Part shown: positions 25,554 through 34,948 of the stretch, piece after piece
Position numbering within the stretch: position 1 is the first letter of the stretch
How the letters are laid out: each line of letters begins with the position of its first letter
NCBI GenBank assembly: GCA_951813545.1
Contig: OX638352.1
Span: 558,001-622,000, forward strand
Length of the DNA: 64,000 nucleotides
Reading direction: 5' to 3'
Source: an uncultured Poribacteria bacterium
Lineage (GTDB): Bacteria > Poribacteria > WGA-4E > WGA-3G
Made by a program: the position numbers and the translations under genes
Notes under the pieces: model-generated
Databases searched by the model: none
Told to the model about the DNA's origin: nothing
Seen by the model: only the letters and a program-made list of their open reading frames with translations

Positions 25554-27341
25554 ATGTGGGACAAAGTAAAACTAACCCGTCCTTCATTTCGAGACCTACT
25601 CTGGCTGTTCGCACGGGTGTTGAAAGCATCGCCTTTTATCGCTACAGTGTGGATAATCCTTGTTCTCATCAACGCAGGTGCCGGCGCAGCCCAGCTCCTC
25701 GTGCTACGAGAAACCGTTAACACCCTCGTCGATGCAGACCTTATAAACAGTGCTGTCCCATGGCTGGTTGCGCTCTGCCTTCTCTTTTTCGTGGAACAAG
25801 CGATCTCAACACTCCTTCCTCTTTTGCGCGAACAACTCCGCATTAGAGCCGGTTTCACGTTGCAGCGTGCTGCCCTGCAAAAGACAGGCAAACTGCCATT
25901 GGAAGCATTTGATGATGAGGAATCGCACGACCTCATCAATCGCGTCCTTGCCGGAGGCGATTCAAGCGTTGTCCAATTGATGCAAAATGGTCTGAGCCTT
26001 ATTGAGTTTATCCCAATCCTACTCACCAGTACCGTTGTTTTAGGACTGATTTCAATTTGGATCCCCGTCATTATCATTAGCGGCGCAATATTGCTGCGAG
26101 TTTTTGAAATTCGGATGGGGACGCGCGTACGCCATTTTGAAGTGGAAAATACACGCAACAAACGACTCGCGGATTACTACGCCCAACTTCTAACAGAACG
26201 ACGCAGTGCCCCCGAAATCCGTTTATGGGCAATCGGCGAAACCCTTCTCCAACGCTGGCGGACGATCCTCGCCCAATATCTTCGGGAACGCTTGCATATC
26301 GATTTTCAAAATGCCTCCCAAGGTATTTTCCAGGTGTTTATTTTCGTAGCCATCATCGCCGGAGCATTACTCGTTACATCGCTTTCACAGGGAAGGGTCG
26401 AAGCCGGACTCGCTGCTTTGGTGTTAGAGGCACTCCGGAATATCACTGCAGGTATGAACTCCATGCAGTATCTCGTCATCGGTTTTGTCCAACACGCTGG
26501 CTACGGAGAAGACCTTCGCCATCTGTTAGGCAAAAAACAGGACGAAGACGCTCCCGAAACACGGACCCCTTATCCACATCCGATACGCGAGGGGATCCGT
26601 TTGCATGGTGTCGCGTATCGTTATCCGGGTGCGGACACAGACGCGCTCTCCGATATTAACATTGATATTCATCCAGGTGAAATTCTCGCTATAGTCGGTG
26701 AAAACGGCGCAGGGAAAACGACTTTGGCACACATCTTAGCAGGTTTGCGTTCTCCAACAGCAGGACATGTCACAATAGACGATATTGATACCTCCACAAT
26801 CTCATCCGAAGACCTCCGGCGCGCTTGCACCGTAGTGTTTCAACATCCAGCACGCTATCCGACCACCCTACAAGAAAATTTAGTTTTGGATAGTAGGGAC
26901 GAGGTTACCTCGCCCCTACTTGCCGCCGATACATACGTTGAGGCGGTCTTAACCCAAGTCGGATTGCCAATAGAAAGGTTCCCACTAAACACGTTTTTAG
27001 GTCCTGAATTCGGGGGTGTAGATTTCTCCGGTGGCGAATGGCAACGCGTCGCTATCGCCCGCAGTCTGATTAAAGAAGGAGGCGAATTTGTCATTTTTGA
27101 CGAACCCACGGCAGCCCTGGATCCGCTCGCTGAACTGGAAATTTTTCAACAGTTCGTTGAATTAGTAGAGGGTAAAACCGCACTGCTCATCGCTCATCGA
27201 CTCGGACCCACACGGCTTGCCGATCGCGTTGTTGTTTTGGAGAATGGACACATTGCAGAAATCGGAAATCCCACTGAGCTCCTACAACAAAATGGAAAAT
27301 ACGCTGAAATGTTCGCAGCACAAAGTGAGTGGTACCAATAG
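25554..27341 (+). CDS. ABC exporter half-transporter (membrane plus ATPase domains)
   Basis: The 595-residue protein has an N-terminal six-helix exporter domain (about residues 1-320) and a C-terminal nucleotide-binding domain: Walker A GENGAGKT, signature FSGGEWQR, Walker B FVIFDEPTAALD and H-loop IAHRL. The ribosome site GGAGGTGA is strong. The next half-transporter begins at the last base of its stop codon, so the two are co-translated and probably form a heterodimeric exporter. The substrate is unknown; a lipid, peptide or drug would fit the class. Confidence 0.9.
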   Translation: MWDKVKLTRPSFRDLLWLFARVLKASPFIATVWIILVLINAGAGAAQLLVLRETVNTLVDADLINSAVPWLVALCLLFFVEQAISTLLPLLREQLRIRAGFTLQRAALQKTGKLPLEAFDDEESHDLINRVLAGGDSSVVQLMQNGLSLIEFIPILLTSTVVLGLISIWIPVIIISGAILLRVFEIRMGTRVRHFEVENTRNKRLADYYAQLLTERRSAPEIRLWAIGETLLQRWRTILAQYLRERLHIDFQNASQGIFQVFIFVAIIAGALLVTSLSQGRVEAGLAALVLEALRNITAGMNSMQYLVIGFVQHAGYGEDLRHLLGKKQDEDAPETRTPYPHPIREGIRLHGVAYRYPGADTDALSDINIDIHPGEILAIVGENGAGKTTLAHILAGLRSPTAGHVTIDDIDTSTISSEDLRRACTVVFQHPARYPTTLQENLVLDSRDEVTSPLLAADTYVEAVLTQVGLPIERFPLNTFLGPEFGGVDFSGGEWQRVAIARSLIKEGGEFVIFDEPTAALDPLAELEIFQQFVELVEGKTALLIAHRLGPTRLADRVVVLENGHIAEIGNPTELLQQNGKYAEMFAAQSEWYQ

Positions 27342-29107
27342 TGAAAAACACAAGCACATTACCGCGACGCGCGGTGCATCGCTTAATCTGGCAATTTATA
27401 CGGATTGCACCATTTCCCCTCCTTGTCACCCTTCTGCTCCGTTTGATAAACGCGGGAAATCGCGGTTTTTCACCGATTATCATCGCCGGATTCACAAACG
27501 CGTTAATAAACGCTGAAGGACTCTTTTTATGGATGGGTGTTTATCTCGTACTAATGACCGTGGAGATATTAACCGATGTTTTCAACGGTGTAACACAGAT
27601 GTGGTTCTCCAATAAAGCTGTGCTACACTTCCAGCAAGACCTTCTGCGTCAAGCCGGACAAACACCGCTCCTCCATTTTTTGGATGCTGACTTTCACGAT
27701 AATCTTAGCCGGGCAACACAAGGTTTCAGTGATCGCGTTGTCAGCTGGTTTCAGAGTGTTTTAGCCAATGTCCATAGTATTGCTGGCGTGTGCGGACTGT
27801 TGGGCGCAGTCTTCATTATAAGTCGTAATATATGGTGTATGATCGCTTTGCTCGTCAGTTCCGCCATCATTCTCTTCACAAGGAAACCCATTGCAAGGCT
27901 TGAACTCGAACGAGACCGGGCGGCGGCACGTCCTAACCGAACACAGACAGCGTGGGCAGCTCGACTCTACCAACGTGTCAACAGTCCAGAGGTGCGTCTC
28001 TTTACACTCCAACACTGGCTGCTTTCAAAATGGGAAAACGCATATCATCAACTCGCTGCGGTGGAAGTCGGATCACTGAAAAGGAAAACCGCTTGGAACG
28101 CACTCGCCAACTTCAGTTCTATCCTCGGATATTGCGTGATCGTTTTCATCGCAGCCCGAACCGCACATAGCGGCGACCCTGAAAAAATTGCCGGTATCTT
28201 CACCGGCTTAATTGCCGCCGCCGCTGGATTACAAGGATTTCTCTCATATATGGCACATTCCATGGGAAATCTCGCCGAACAGAGCGGCATCTTACGTGAC
28301 CTGGCGACGCTGTTCACAACGCAATCTACAAAAGAGGAAAGCGTTTCCAATACAACAGAGAAACATCAGCCCACCTCAGAAGCGAGAGAGATGACAGTTG
28401 CCATGAACGATCTCTCGTTCCAATACCCGCGCGCAGCGACGCAAACCCTCAAAGAGATTACCGCAAAAATTGCACCCGGTGAAACCGTTGCACTCGTCGG
28501 GAAAAATGGCGCAGGAAAGACAACACTCGCAAACATATTACTCGGGCTGTACGCACCAGATAGTGGAACACTCACGTTTTCACAGAACGATACAACCTCT
28601 GAAAAACCCACAACAAGTGCTGTCTTTCAAGACTTCACGAAGTTCCTACTGCCTGTCAGAGACAACGTTGGCTTCGCTGACCTGAATCGCATGCAAGACG
28701 ATAACCGTATGCGGCACACACTCGACAGGGCAGGTTCCACTTTCGCACAAGAACTTGACACTTGGCTCGGACATGAATTCGGTGGACGCGATGTGTCCGG
28801 TGGAGAATGGCTGCGCCTCGCCGTTGCGCGTGGACTTTTCCGACAGAGTCAATTCGTCGTGTTTGATGAACCTACTGCCGCCATCGACCCAGTCGCCGAA
28901 GTTGAAATGATCCGAGAACTGCTCACTAAAGACGAATCGCGTACCACTCTTGTCATCTCGCATCGGCTTGGGGTCGCCCGCCTCTGTGACAGAATCCTCG
29001 TTTTAGATGAAGGACAACTCGTTGAAGACGGCACACACGAAGCGTTACTTGCCATGGGTGGGTTATACGCCGAAATGTGGGATGCCCAAGCGTCATGGTA
29101 CGCTTAG
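27341..29107 (+). CDS. ABC exporter half-transporter, partner
   Basis: This second exporter half has Walker A GKNGAGKT, signature VSGGEWLR, Walker B FVVFDEPTAAID and ISHRLG. The GTG at 27341 shares its first base with the TAG stop of the previous gene (588 residues); an in-frame GTG at 27329 is also possible. The same unusual SGGEW signature in both halves supports common origin and pairing. Position and order suggest one operon with the ABC-2 permeases upstream. Confidence 0.9.
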   Translation: MKNTSTLPRRAVHRLIWQFIRIAPFPLLVTLLLRLINAGNRGFSPIIIAGFTNALINAEGLFLWMGVYLVLMTVEILTDVFNGVTQMWFSNKAVLHFQQDLLRQAGQTPLLHFLDADFHDNLSRATQGFSDRVVSWFQSVLANVHSIAGVCGLLGAVFIISRNIWCMIALLVSSAIILFTRKPIARLELERDRAAARPNRTQTAWAARLYQRVNSPEVRLFTLQHWLLSKWENAYHQLAAVEVGSLKRKTAWNALANFSSILGYCVIVFIAARTAHSGDPEKIAGIFTGLIAAAAGLQGFLSYMAHSMGNLAEQSGILRDLATLFTTQSTKEESVSNTTEKHQPTSEAREMTVAMNDLSFQYPRAATQTLKEITAKIAPGETVALVGKNGAGKTTLANILLGLYAPDSGTLTFSQNDTTSEKPTTSAVFQDFTKFLLPVRDNVGFADLNRMQDDNRMRHTLDRAGSTFAQELDTWLGHEFGGRDVSGGEWLRLAVARGLFRQSQFVVFDEPTAAIDPVAEVEMIRELLTKDESRTTLVISHRLGVARLCDRILVLDEGQLVEDGTHEALLAMGGLYAEMWDAQASWYA

Positions 29108-29683
29108 ACACAGCAATTTATAGTAAAGTTTAGAATTAATTAGACACTCTGCATCGGTGCGGTTAGGAAACCGCACCATAACTGTCAATTTTAGAAAAAA
29201 CCATCGTTATAGTCCCAGATCTGGTAGGTGCTGTTTCCAACTGCGCCGGGTTTTAGCCATAAACTTTGCACACGCCAGAAACCCTCTTGAGTCCCGTAGG
29301 GTTTATTTGCTTGGGTATTTCTGCAGCATCTGAGTAGAAAAACGTTTACCCCAATGCTTTAGCCCCGTGGGGGCGACATCTGTGGAGACCTGATCCCAAA
29401 TGACGTGCGAAATCCCTAAATTGACACCTATGGGGCGGTTTCCCAACCAAACCACAAGTGTCAATTTTAGAAAAAACAACCGGCGCAGCCCCAGGTCCGG
29501 TAGGTTCGGTTTCCCAACCGAACCGGATCCTACGCGGAAACCTTGAAGACTTCAAAAACCTCTTTAGTCCCGTAGGGTTTATTTGCTTGGGTATTTCTTC
29601 AATATGTTTATAGAAATCCGTTTGAAACAAGTATTCAACCCTGTAAGGGTGGTATGTTTACATCGCCTCTGCTAAAACACCAT
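29108..29683. repeat. Repeat-filled intergenic region
   Basis: No gene is visible. The stretch is a mosaic of repeats: GGTGCGGTT palindromes (for example 29156-29177), segments of the TTGACACCTATGG / GTGTCAATTTTAG inverted family, GGTAGGT-CGGTTTCCCAACCG stretches, and AGTCCCGTAGGG / AGCCCCGTGGGGGCG motifs near 29290, 29355 and 29565. The same families recur at 47161-47549. Such mosaics look like graveyards of small repeat elements. Confidence 0.6.
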
Positions 29684-29912
29684 TCAAAATCGCTAAATTG
29701 ACACCTATGGTGCGGTTTCCCAACCAAACCTACCGGCCTGGAGTCTGCGACGGTTATTTTTTTTAAAATTGACACTTATGGACATCCCTAAGAAATTACC
29801 GAATTAATTTTTTCATCCTCATGAAGTTCGCGCGATGAAGCCCCCGCGAATAATACCCTCCTCGCTTAGCTTTCTCATTCAGTACCGGAAAAAATACGTT
29901 TACTATCCTTTT

Positions 29913-30134
29913 ACTAAAGTTTGGACAGTTTCTATGCAGATGAGGCTCTGTTTCCACCATATTCTCGGATTTTCTGAGTGGTACAGACACAAACGCAACT
30001 CGCGGAAAAATAAACGCTGATGCACCGATACGCAGCCCCGTAGGGGCGGTATGTCTATAGAAACGGCATCCCCCGGGCAGCTAAGCCCCGTAGGGGCGGC
30101 ATGTTTATTGCGTAAAAATTGTCCAAACTTTAGT
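29913..30134. mobile_element. 222-bp miniature inverted-repeat element with target duplication
   Basis: The ends are inverted: ACTAAAGTTTGGACA on the left and its exact complement on the right (22 of 25 bases match on extension). The element is flanked by the direct repeat ATCCTTTT (29905-29912 and 30135-30142). The duplicate leader at 47.77 kb shows the uninterrupted site with one ATCCTTTT. It has no coding capacity. The interior carries two AGCCCCGTAGGGGCGG motifs. A transposase in trans would be needed. Confidence 0.85.
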
Positions 30135-30234
30135 ATCCTTTTAAGAAGACGCGTCTCTATAAAGGTGAGTACCACACTGCAGCAATAAACTCCGATATAT
30201 TTATTGCCATCAGCATGAATATAGGCAAAAAAGT

Positions 30235-30262
30235 GCAACTTTTTTATACGCCATTTGTAGTA
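30235..30262 (+). promoter_or_regulatory. ECF-type promoter box, DUF5916 copy 1
   Basis: GCAACTTTTTT (30235-30245), 8 bases, TTTGTAGTA (30254-30262). Sequence and spacing match the box before the ECF sigma operon at 17848. The gene start is about 210 bases downstream. Confidence 0.5.
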
Positions 30263-30471
30263 CCGATCACAAGCATCTTGTCGTGTTTTGTGAGCCAACC
30301 CAATTAAGGTATTGTCTCACGATTCACTTGATAGATTTCGGAGTATTTCTTATTTAGAAATGCGCTGCTAAAACTGGGTAGGGAAACTGAGTTACAGGAA
30401 CCCGCCCCTACAAGTTAAGATTAATTTGGTATAAATCCCACACAACACAGAAAAGAATAAGAGGTAAACAC

Positions 30472-32442
30472 ATGAAAATAAATTGGTTAATCATTATCAC
30501 CTTAACACTCTCCATGGGCTTCCAGCCAATGGCTGTTTCAAATGACACAACAGTAAAAAAAGAACTAACTGCCCTAAAAACAGATCAACCCCCCACCATT
30601 GACGGAATCCTTGACGATACGTGCTGGCAAGACGCACCACAAGCCACTGGGTTTACAGACGAACGCACCGAAAAACCGGCGAAGAACCAATCCATCGCTC
30701 GGCTCGTTTATACAGACAAAGCCATCTACCTCGGCGTTTATCTCTATGACGATATGCCCGATAAAATTGTGGCACGCCAAACCAAAGACCAAACCCGATT
30801 TCAAGGTGAAGACTGGATGTCCTTTAGTCTTGACCCATTCCACACGCACCAATTTTCCGATAGAAACTTCTTTATGGCAAACGCGCTCGGCACGAAATTC
30901 GCGCATCTCGCCACTGGACGCGCCGAAAAAAGCGAATGGATCGGGTTATGGAAAGCTGCCGCACAGATTGTAGATGACGGTTGGATTGTAGAGATGGAAA
31001 TCCCGTGGCAGATGCTCGATTATCCCGATACAAAAGAACCGATTCGGATGGGCATCAACATTGATAGAGGCCAACAGCGAACAGGAGAAAAATCGTGGTG
31101 GTGTAATTTAGGCGTTAATGAATTTAGAGAGAACGATGGCCACTGGGTTGATGTCCTGCCGCCGCCTCGGCAGCGCGAGTTGAAACTGCTGCCGTATCTC
31201 ATTGGTGGATACAGCGAACAGGAAGCAACAGACAGCGCGTATACTGCCCGCGCAGGGGCAGACTTGCGCTATGAGGTTACGCCACAGTTACGACTCATCG
31301 GAACTGCCAATCCCGATTTCGATAATATTGAGCAGGCTGTGGAAGGTATCGATTTTTCTTACGGAGAACGTTACGTCCCCGACCGTCGTCCTTTCTTTTC
31401 TGAGGGTGGTAATGTCTACAAAGTCGGGCAGCTTTTCTACTCGCGGCGGATAGAGGATATGGACGGTGGGCTTAAACTCTTTGGAAAACTGGGGAAAAAC
31501 ACCTCAGTCGGCACCTTAGGCACGTACCATAAAAACAACCAGAACTTTATCCTGAGTGCCTCCCAATCCCTTACAGCGACATCTCAAGTCAGTGCTGTGT
31601 TCTTATCACACCACAAACAAGGTAATCCGGCAAACAACGTCGGCTCCGTATCAGGTAGTGCGCGACGCGGAAGATTTTCAGTATTCAGTGATCTCACCCA
31701 AAGTTGGGCGGATGAATCAGATGGAAGAACAGGGATCGTTGGTTTGAGTTACAAAGGTCACCTCATTGAAGCGGTTTCAAGAGTTTTCTTTACAGATCCA
31801 GATTTTGTGAACAATCTCGGTTACCATCCGTTCACAGGCTACCGCGGCATCAACCTCTCCACTCTGTTTAAAAACGAGTGGCGCGAAGGGATTGTCCGCC
31901 GTCTCACCCTCTTTACCCATACTGACGCTTCTAACACATACCAAGGTGAGGTTTTCAGCCGTGACATCAGGCTTGGCGCACAACTCTTGACACACAGTGA
32001 CTATTCAGTTTCTGCTTTCTGGAACGGCGGTCAATTTAAAGAATTCTCAGACTCGTTGTTCAGCATCAGTTTGGGCGTTCGTGCCACGGATCGCTTTAAC
32101 AACTTCAGTGTCAGCTATGACTGGGGTGAACAGGCAGGCGAGCAGTTTTATAGCATTAGTGGGAATGTGAATCTGCGTGCTTACGGTTTCACTGCTGGCT
32201 TGACCTCCCAAGTCCAGTGGCATTTCGAGCGTCGTTACCAACAGATTCTAACGTTGACGTATGATTTCAGTCCTGCGCTAAGTCTCGGCAGTCGTTTAAT
32301 CTGGCAAGTAGATGGCACCAATCTCTACTTTGCGTTGCGCCGTTCTGGCTATGCTGGCACCGACTTCTTCATCATCCTCGGCGACCCAAACGCTGTGGAA
32401 TTCAAACAACGTTTAGTTGCTAAGGTAATTCGTGCGTTCTAA
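30472..32442 (+). CDS. DUF5916 protein with CBM9-like domain, copy 1
   Basis: The 656-residue protein has a signal peptide (NWLIIITLTLSMGFQPMA). A CBM9/DOMON-like beta-sandwich follows (about residues 35-210: PPTIDGILDDTCWQDAPQ, IYLGVYLYDD, EMEIPWQML). The C-terminal DUF5916 region is rich in alternating beta strands and ends in an aromatic-containing strand with terminal Phe (KVIRAF), like an outer-membrane barrel. It is probably surface-exposed, with a role in carbohydrate or glycan binding (inference). A paralogue with a near-identical leader lies at 48102-50075. It may belong to an ECF regulon. Confidence 0.82.
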   Translation: MKINWLIIITLTLSMGFQPMAVSNDTTVKKELTALKTDQPPTIDGILDDTCWQDAPQATGFTDERTEKPAKNQSIARLVYTDKAIYLGVYLYDDMPDKIVARQTKDQTRFQGEDWMSFSLDPFHTHQFSDRNFFMANALGTKFAHLATGRAEKSEWIGLWKAAAQIVDDGWIVEMEIPWQMLDYPDTKEPIRMGINIDRGQQRTGEKSWWCNLGVNEFRENDGHWVDVLPPPRQRELKLLPYLIGGYSEQEATDSAYTARAGADLRYEVTPQLRLIGTANPDFDNIEQAVEGIDFSYGERYVPDRRPFFSEGGNVYKVGQLFYSRRIEDMDGGLKLFGKLGKNTSVGTLGTYHKNNQNFILSASQSLTATSQVSAVFLSHHKQGNPANNVGSVSGSARRGRFSVFSDLTQSWADESDGRTGIVGLSYKGHLIEAVSRVFFTDPDFVNNLGYHPFTGYRGINLSTLFKNEWREGIVRRLTLFTHTDASNTYQGEVFSRDIRLGAQLLTHSDYSVSAFWNGGQFKEFSDSLFSISLGVRATDRFNNFSVSYDWGEQAGEQFYSISGNVNLRAYGFTAGLTSQVQWHFERRYQQILTLTYDFSPALSLGSRLIWQVDGTNLYFALRRSGYAGTDFFIILGDPNAVEFKQRLVAKVIRAF

Positions 32443-33052
32443 TTTCTCCCAAACTTAGACAGCACATTTTCCCAGAAGCATGGTTTGTAAGTATACCTAT
32501 CTGACGAAGGGCGCGGTAGTTTCTTTTACAAGGAAGATATACCGCGCCTACAATTTACCACAAGAGCTAATGCACTTCGGAAATCAAAGAGACTGTCTGT
32601 CAGGAGAAACCTCTTTTTTCTGGCGCAAACTGACAGATTGCGCTACGAATACCTCAGAAGAATGAACCACCCTCTTTTTAAATCCCTCCTGAAAACCCCT
32701 GACCGCCGCTGGTACAACGGGGTCCCTACCCATTACTGGAATGGGGCAGGTATCCTCTCCTTCCAGCAATGTCCAAGTAATTGTAGATTTTACTATATTT
32801 TCGTTGAATAAAGAGTGGAACCCGATTAAAATACTGTGTAGGTAGAAAATGAGGTCCATTGTTAACTCTCCTTTCAAAAGCGATTTTTCGCTTTCTTTGC
32901 AGAATTATGCACCCTTTTTTTTCTCAGTTCGCGTCACTATAGTGTAGTGAATTGATAGGGTGCTTCTTCGCGATTTGTAAATCCACCTATCCACAGAAAC
33001 ACGGCAATCGTATAAGCACGCTTGATAAAAATAGCCTTTCTGGAGATGTCTG
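32443..33052. other. Intergenic region before the sigma-clamp fusion
   Basis: This stretch contains a 9-bp inverted repeat GGCGCGGTA/TACCGCGCC (32510-32518 and 32540-32548), a short AAAGCGA/TCGCTTT hairpin near 32878-32895 and a CACTATAGTG palindrome at 32935-32944. The sequence GCACCC followed by eight T (32909-32922) distantly resembles the ECF box but is not a clear match. One weak minus-strand frame is listed separately. Confidence 0.45.
32584..32859 (-). CDS. Possible small protein, unrecognised
   Basis: A 91-residue frame from ATG 32859 has a good ribosome site (AGGAGAG, six bases upstream), which is its main support. The N-terminus is hydrophobic (DLIFYLHSILIGFHSLF). The remainder resembles no family I know, and part of it runs through repeat-like sequence. 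It would be divergent from the sigma-clamp gene. It may be chance. Confidence 0.25.
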   Translation of the reverse strand: MDLIFYLHSILIGFHSLFNENIVKSTITWTLLEGEDTCPIPVMGRDPVVPAAVRGFQEGFKKRVVHSSEVFVAQSVSLRQKKEVSPDRQSL

Positions 33053-34783
33053 ATGAAAAACGACGATATTGTATTGATCCAACGCATCCTTTCGGGTGAT
33101 GAGCCTGCCTTTGCGAATCTGGTGAGAAAGTACCAGAAACAGGTTCACACGCTTGCATGGCGAAAAACTGGGGATTTCCATATCGCCGAAGATATTACGC
33201 AGGAGACCTTCCTGCAAGTCTATCAGAAATTAGAAACCCTGGAAGATCCGACGCGGTTTCCAAGATGGCTTTATGTCATTGCAGATCGCCTCTGTATCGC
33301 TTGGCTCCGAAAAAACCAGCGGCAAACGGAACCTCTGGAAGAAACCGACATCTCAGAAATAGAGACAGAAGCGTATTCCCGATTTGTCGCGACAGAACAC
33401 GCGGAAACTTTTGCTGAAGCACGACGCGATTTGGTCGAAAAGCTGCTTGCGAAGTTGAAGGAAAGCAACCGAACAGTCATCACACTTCACTACCTTGAAG
33501 GCATGACATACGCAGAAATAGTTGACTTCTTAGGTGTATCAGAAAATACGATTAAGAGTCGTCTCCGCCGAGCGCGGCAACAATTAAAGAAGTATGGATT
33601 CATGATTCAAGAAGCGTTAGACATCACAATTAAAGAGAAACATCACTCCCAAGAACACCTAGACGGAGGCTTTGGAATGAACTTAACTTTTGAAAGAGAT
33701 GACTTTTTGGACTCTTTACATGTGCTGCAGAGTATCGCAAGTGAACGGAACGCTTCGCCTATTCCCTCAAATGTTCTCATCCACGCGAAAGGAAGCACGA
33801 TTGAGTGCATGGCGACGGACATGGAAATCGGCATCAGAATAAAGGTTGAAGGGACAGTCAAGGAGGAGGGAGCAATCGTTGTCTCCGCCCAAAAATTGGA
33901 GGATATCGTTAAAGAGTGGCACACCGAGAAACCGGTGGACTTGGTAAAAACAGCAAAGAACCAAGTTGAAATCACCAGTGGGGATAGCGTTCACCAAATC
34001 GTCGGGTTTCCCGATGCAGAATTCCCACAACTCCCTTCCGTTGACGAGGAAGCATTCGCTATTGATGGAAAAACCCTGCGGTCTGTCCTCAACAAAACTG
34101 AATTTGCTGCGCCCGCAAAGAAAGCCCGGCAGGCATGCCTAAACGGACTCTATTTTAACCTGTTTGAGGACAGAACCGAGGTCGTTGCAACCGATAGTAT
34201 ACAACTTGCCGTCGCACATTGCGAACCCTTTAAATTGTCTGAAGATAGCGATGGATTCATCGTCCCGCTCAAAGCCGTCAAAGAGATTGAACGAACCTTC
34301 GTCAATTCCCCAGAAATAAGGATTTCGCGCATTGAGAACCAGATTCTCTTTGCGGATGAGCGCACTACGGTGACGACGCGATTGGTAGACGCTGAATACC
34401 CGTCGTATGAGAAGATCATTCCGATGTCTCCTGTAGTGCGGACAGTTGTACGCAAAGACCCTATTTTGCAGACGATGCGTAAGGTTGCGTTGGTATCAGA
34501 TCCGAAAACCTTTAAGGTCTGTTTAGAGATAGATGAACAACAGATGCGGGTCTCAGCGGAAACGCCTGAACCCGATGAGGCGCATGAGACGTTAGCAGTG
34601 GAATCCAGCACTGGAAGTATCCGTATCGGTATGAATGCTCAGCTGCTGATAGAGACACTCTCGCACATTAGAACAGAGTCCCTGTCGCTGGAGTTCTCGG
34701 GGACGTTGAAACCTGTCATTGTTAAACCGATTGGTGAGGAAAACCATCTCTGTCTCATCATGCCAATGAACTTAGAATCCTAA
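33053..34783 (+). CDS. ECF sigma factor fused to DNA polymerase III beta clamp
   Basis: One 576-residue frame joins two complete proteins. Residues 1-190 are an ECF sigma factor: sigma-2 AEDITQETFLQVYQKL and sigma-4 VITLHYLEGMTYAEI, then VSENTIKSRLRRARQQ. Residues 209-576 are a full three-domain sliding clamp (MNLTFERDDF start, NGLYFNLFEDRTEVVATDS, DAEYPSYEKIIP, and an IMPMNL end where DnaN proteins usually end). A linker of about 15 residues (ending HLDGGFG) joins them. At the junction GGAGG (33665-33669) stands seven bases before the in-frame ATG 33677, so a separate 368-residue clamp could also be made. No anti-sigma gene is adjacent. Whether this is the cell's main dnaN cannot be seen here. 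Confidence 0.9.
   Translation: MKNDDIVLIQRILSGDEPAFANLVRKYQKQVHTLAWRKTGDFHIAEDITQETFLQVYQKLETLEDPTRFPRWLYVIADRLCIAWLRKNQRQTEPLEETDISEIETEAYSRFVATEHAETFAEARRDLVEKLLAKLKESNRTVITLHYLEGMTYAEIVDFLGVSENTIKSRLRRARQQLKKYGFMIQEALDITIKEKHHSQEHLDGGFGMNLTFERDDFLDSLHVLQSIASERNASPIPSNVLIHAKGSTIECMATDMEIGIRIKVEGTVKEEGAIVVSAQKLEDIVKEWHTEKPVDLVKTAKNQVEITSGDSVHQIVGFPDAEFPQLPSVDEEAFAIDGKTLRSVLNKTEFAAPAKKARQACLNGLYFNLFEDRTEVVATDSIQLAVAHCEPFKLSEDSDGFIVPLKAVKEIERTFVNSPEIRISRIENQILFADERTTVTTRLVDAEYPSYEKIIPMSPVVRTVVRKDPILQTMRKVALVSDPKTFKVCLEIDEQQMRVSAETPEPDEAHETLAVESSTGSIRIGMNAQLLIETLSHIRTESLSLEFSGTLKPVIVKPIGEENHLCLIMPMNLES
33665..33679 (+). promoter_or_regulatory. Internal ribosome site at the sigma-clamp junction
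   Basis: GGAGG, seven-base spacer, ATG, all inside the fused frame and exactly at the natural start of the DnaN domain. It would allow independent translation of the clamp. A relic of two formerly separate genes is the alternative reading. Confidence 0.6.
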
Positions 34784-34856
34784 GCATCTCTTTTCTTACA
34801 GCAGTTAGTGATCAGCAACTAACCGTCAACAAATGCCCACACGGTTTAGAAGGATA

Positions 34857-34948
34857 CTGTCAAGGCACCCACTACCTAAAGGTAGGGGCTTGTGCTTCGT
34901 AGCGACTGCGGTTTTCTCAAAGAGTCCACCGTCTTACTGTTGCTCCAC
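34857..34948 (-). ncRNA. Predicted omega RNA / right end of tnpB element 2
   Basis: The 55-base block 34894-34948 is about 90% identical to 13042-13096 of element 1, even though here it overlaps the end of the tnpB frame (EQQ stop). A CTTTAGG-loop hairpin and the element end follow. Conservation independent of reading frame supports a structural guide RNA scaffold. Confidence 0.5.

Larger units (their letters stand above)
29684..30471 (+). repeat. Duplicated leader, copy 1 (DUF5916 upstream region)
   Basis: This noncoding leader matches 47550-48101 almost base for base, once a 222-bp insertion (29913-30134) and its target duplication are removed. I count roughly 20 differences in about 550 aligned bases. 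It contains an ECF-type box (30235-30262), a GGGTAGGG/CCCCTAC stem near 30384-30415 and the AGAGG ribosome site. It is far better conserved between the copies than the genes behind it. Confidence 0.7.

Noticed and set aside
34784..34856. FtsZ- or clamp-like C-terminal continuation after the sigma fusions
   Set aside because: The clamp is already complete, and bases 44768-44900 after the FtsZ part encode no T7 loop or C-terminal domain in any frame I could read.
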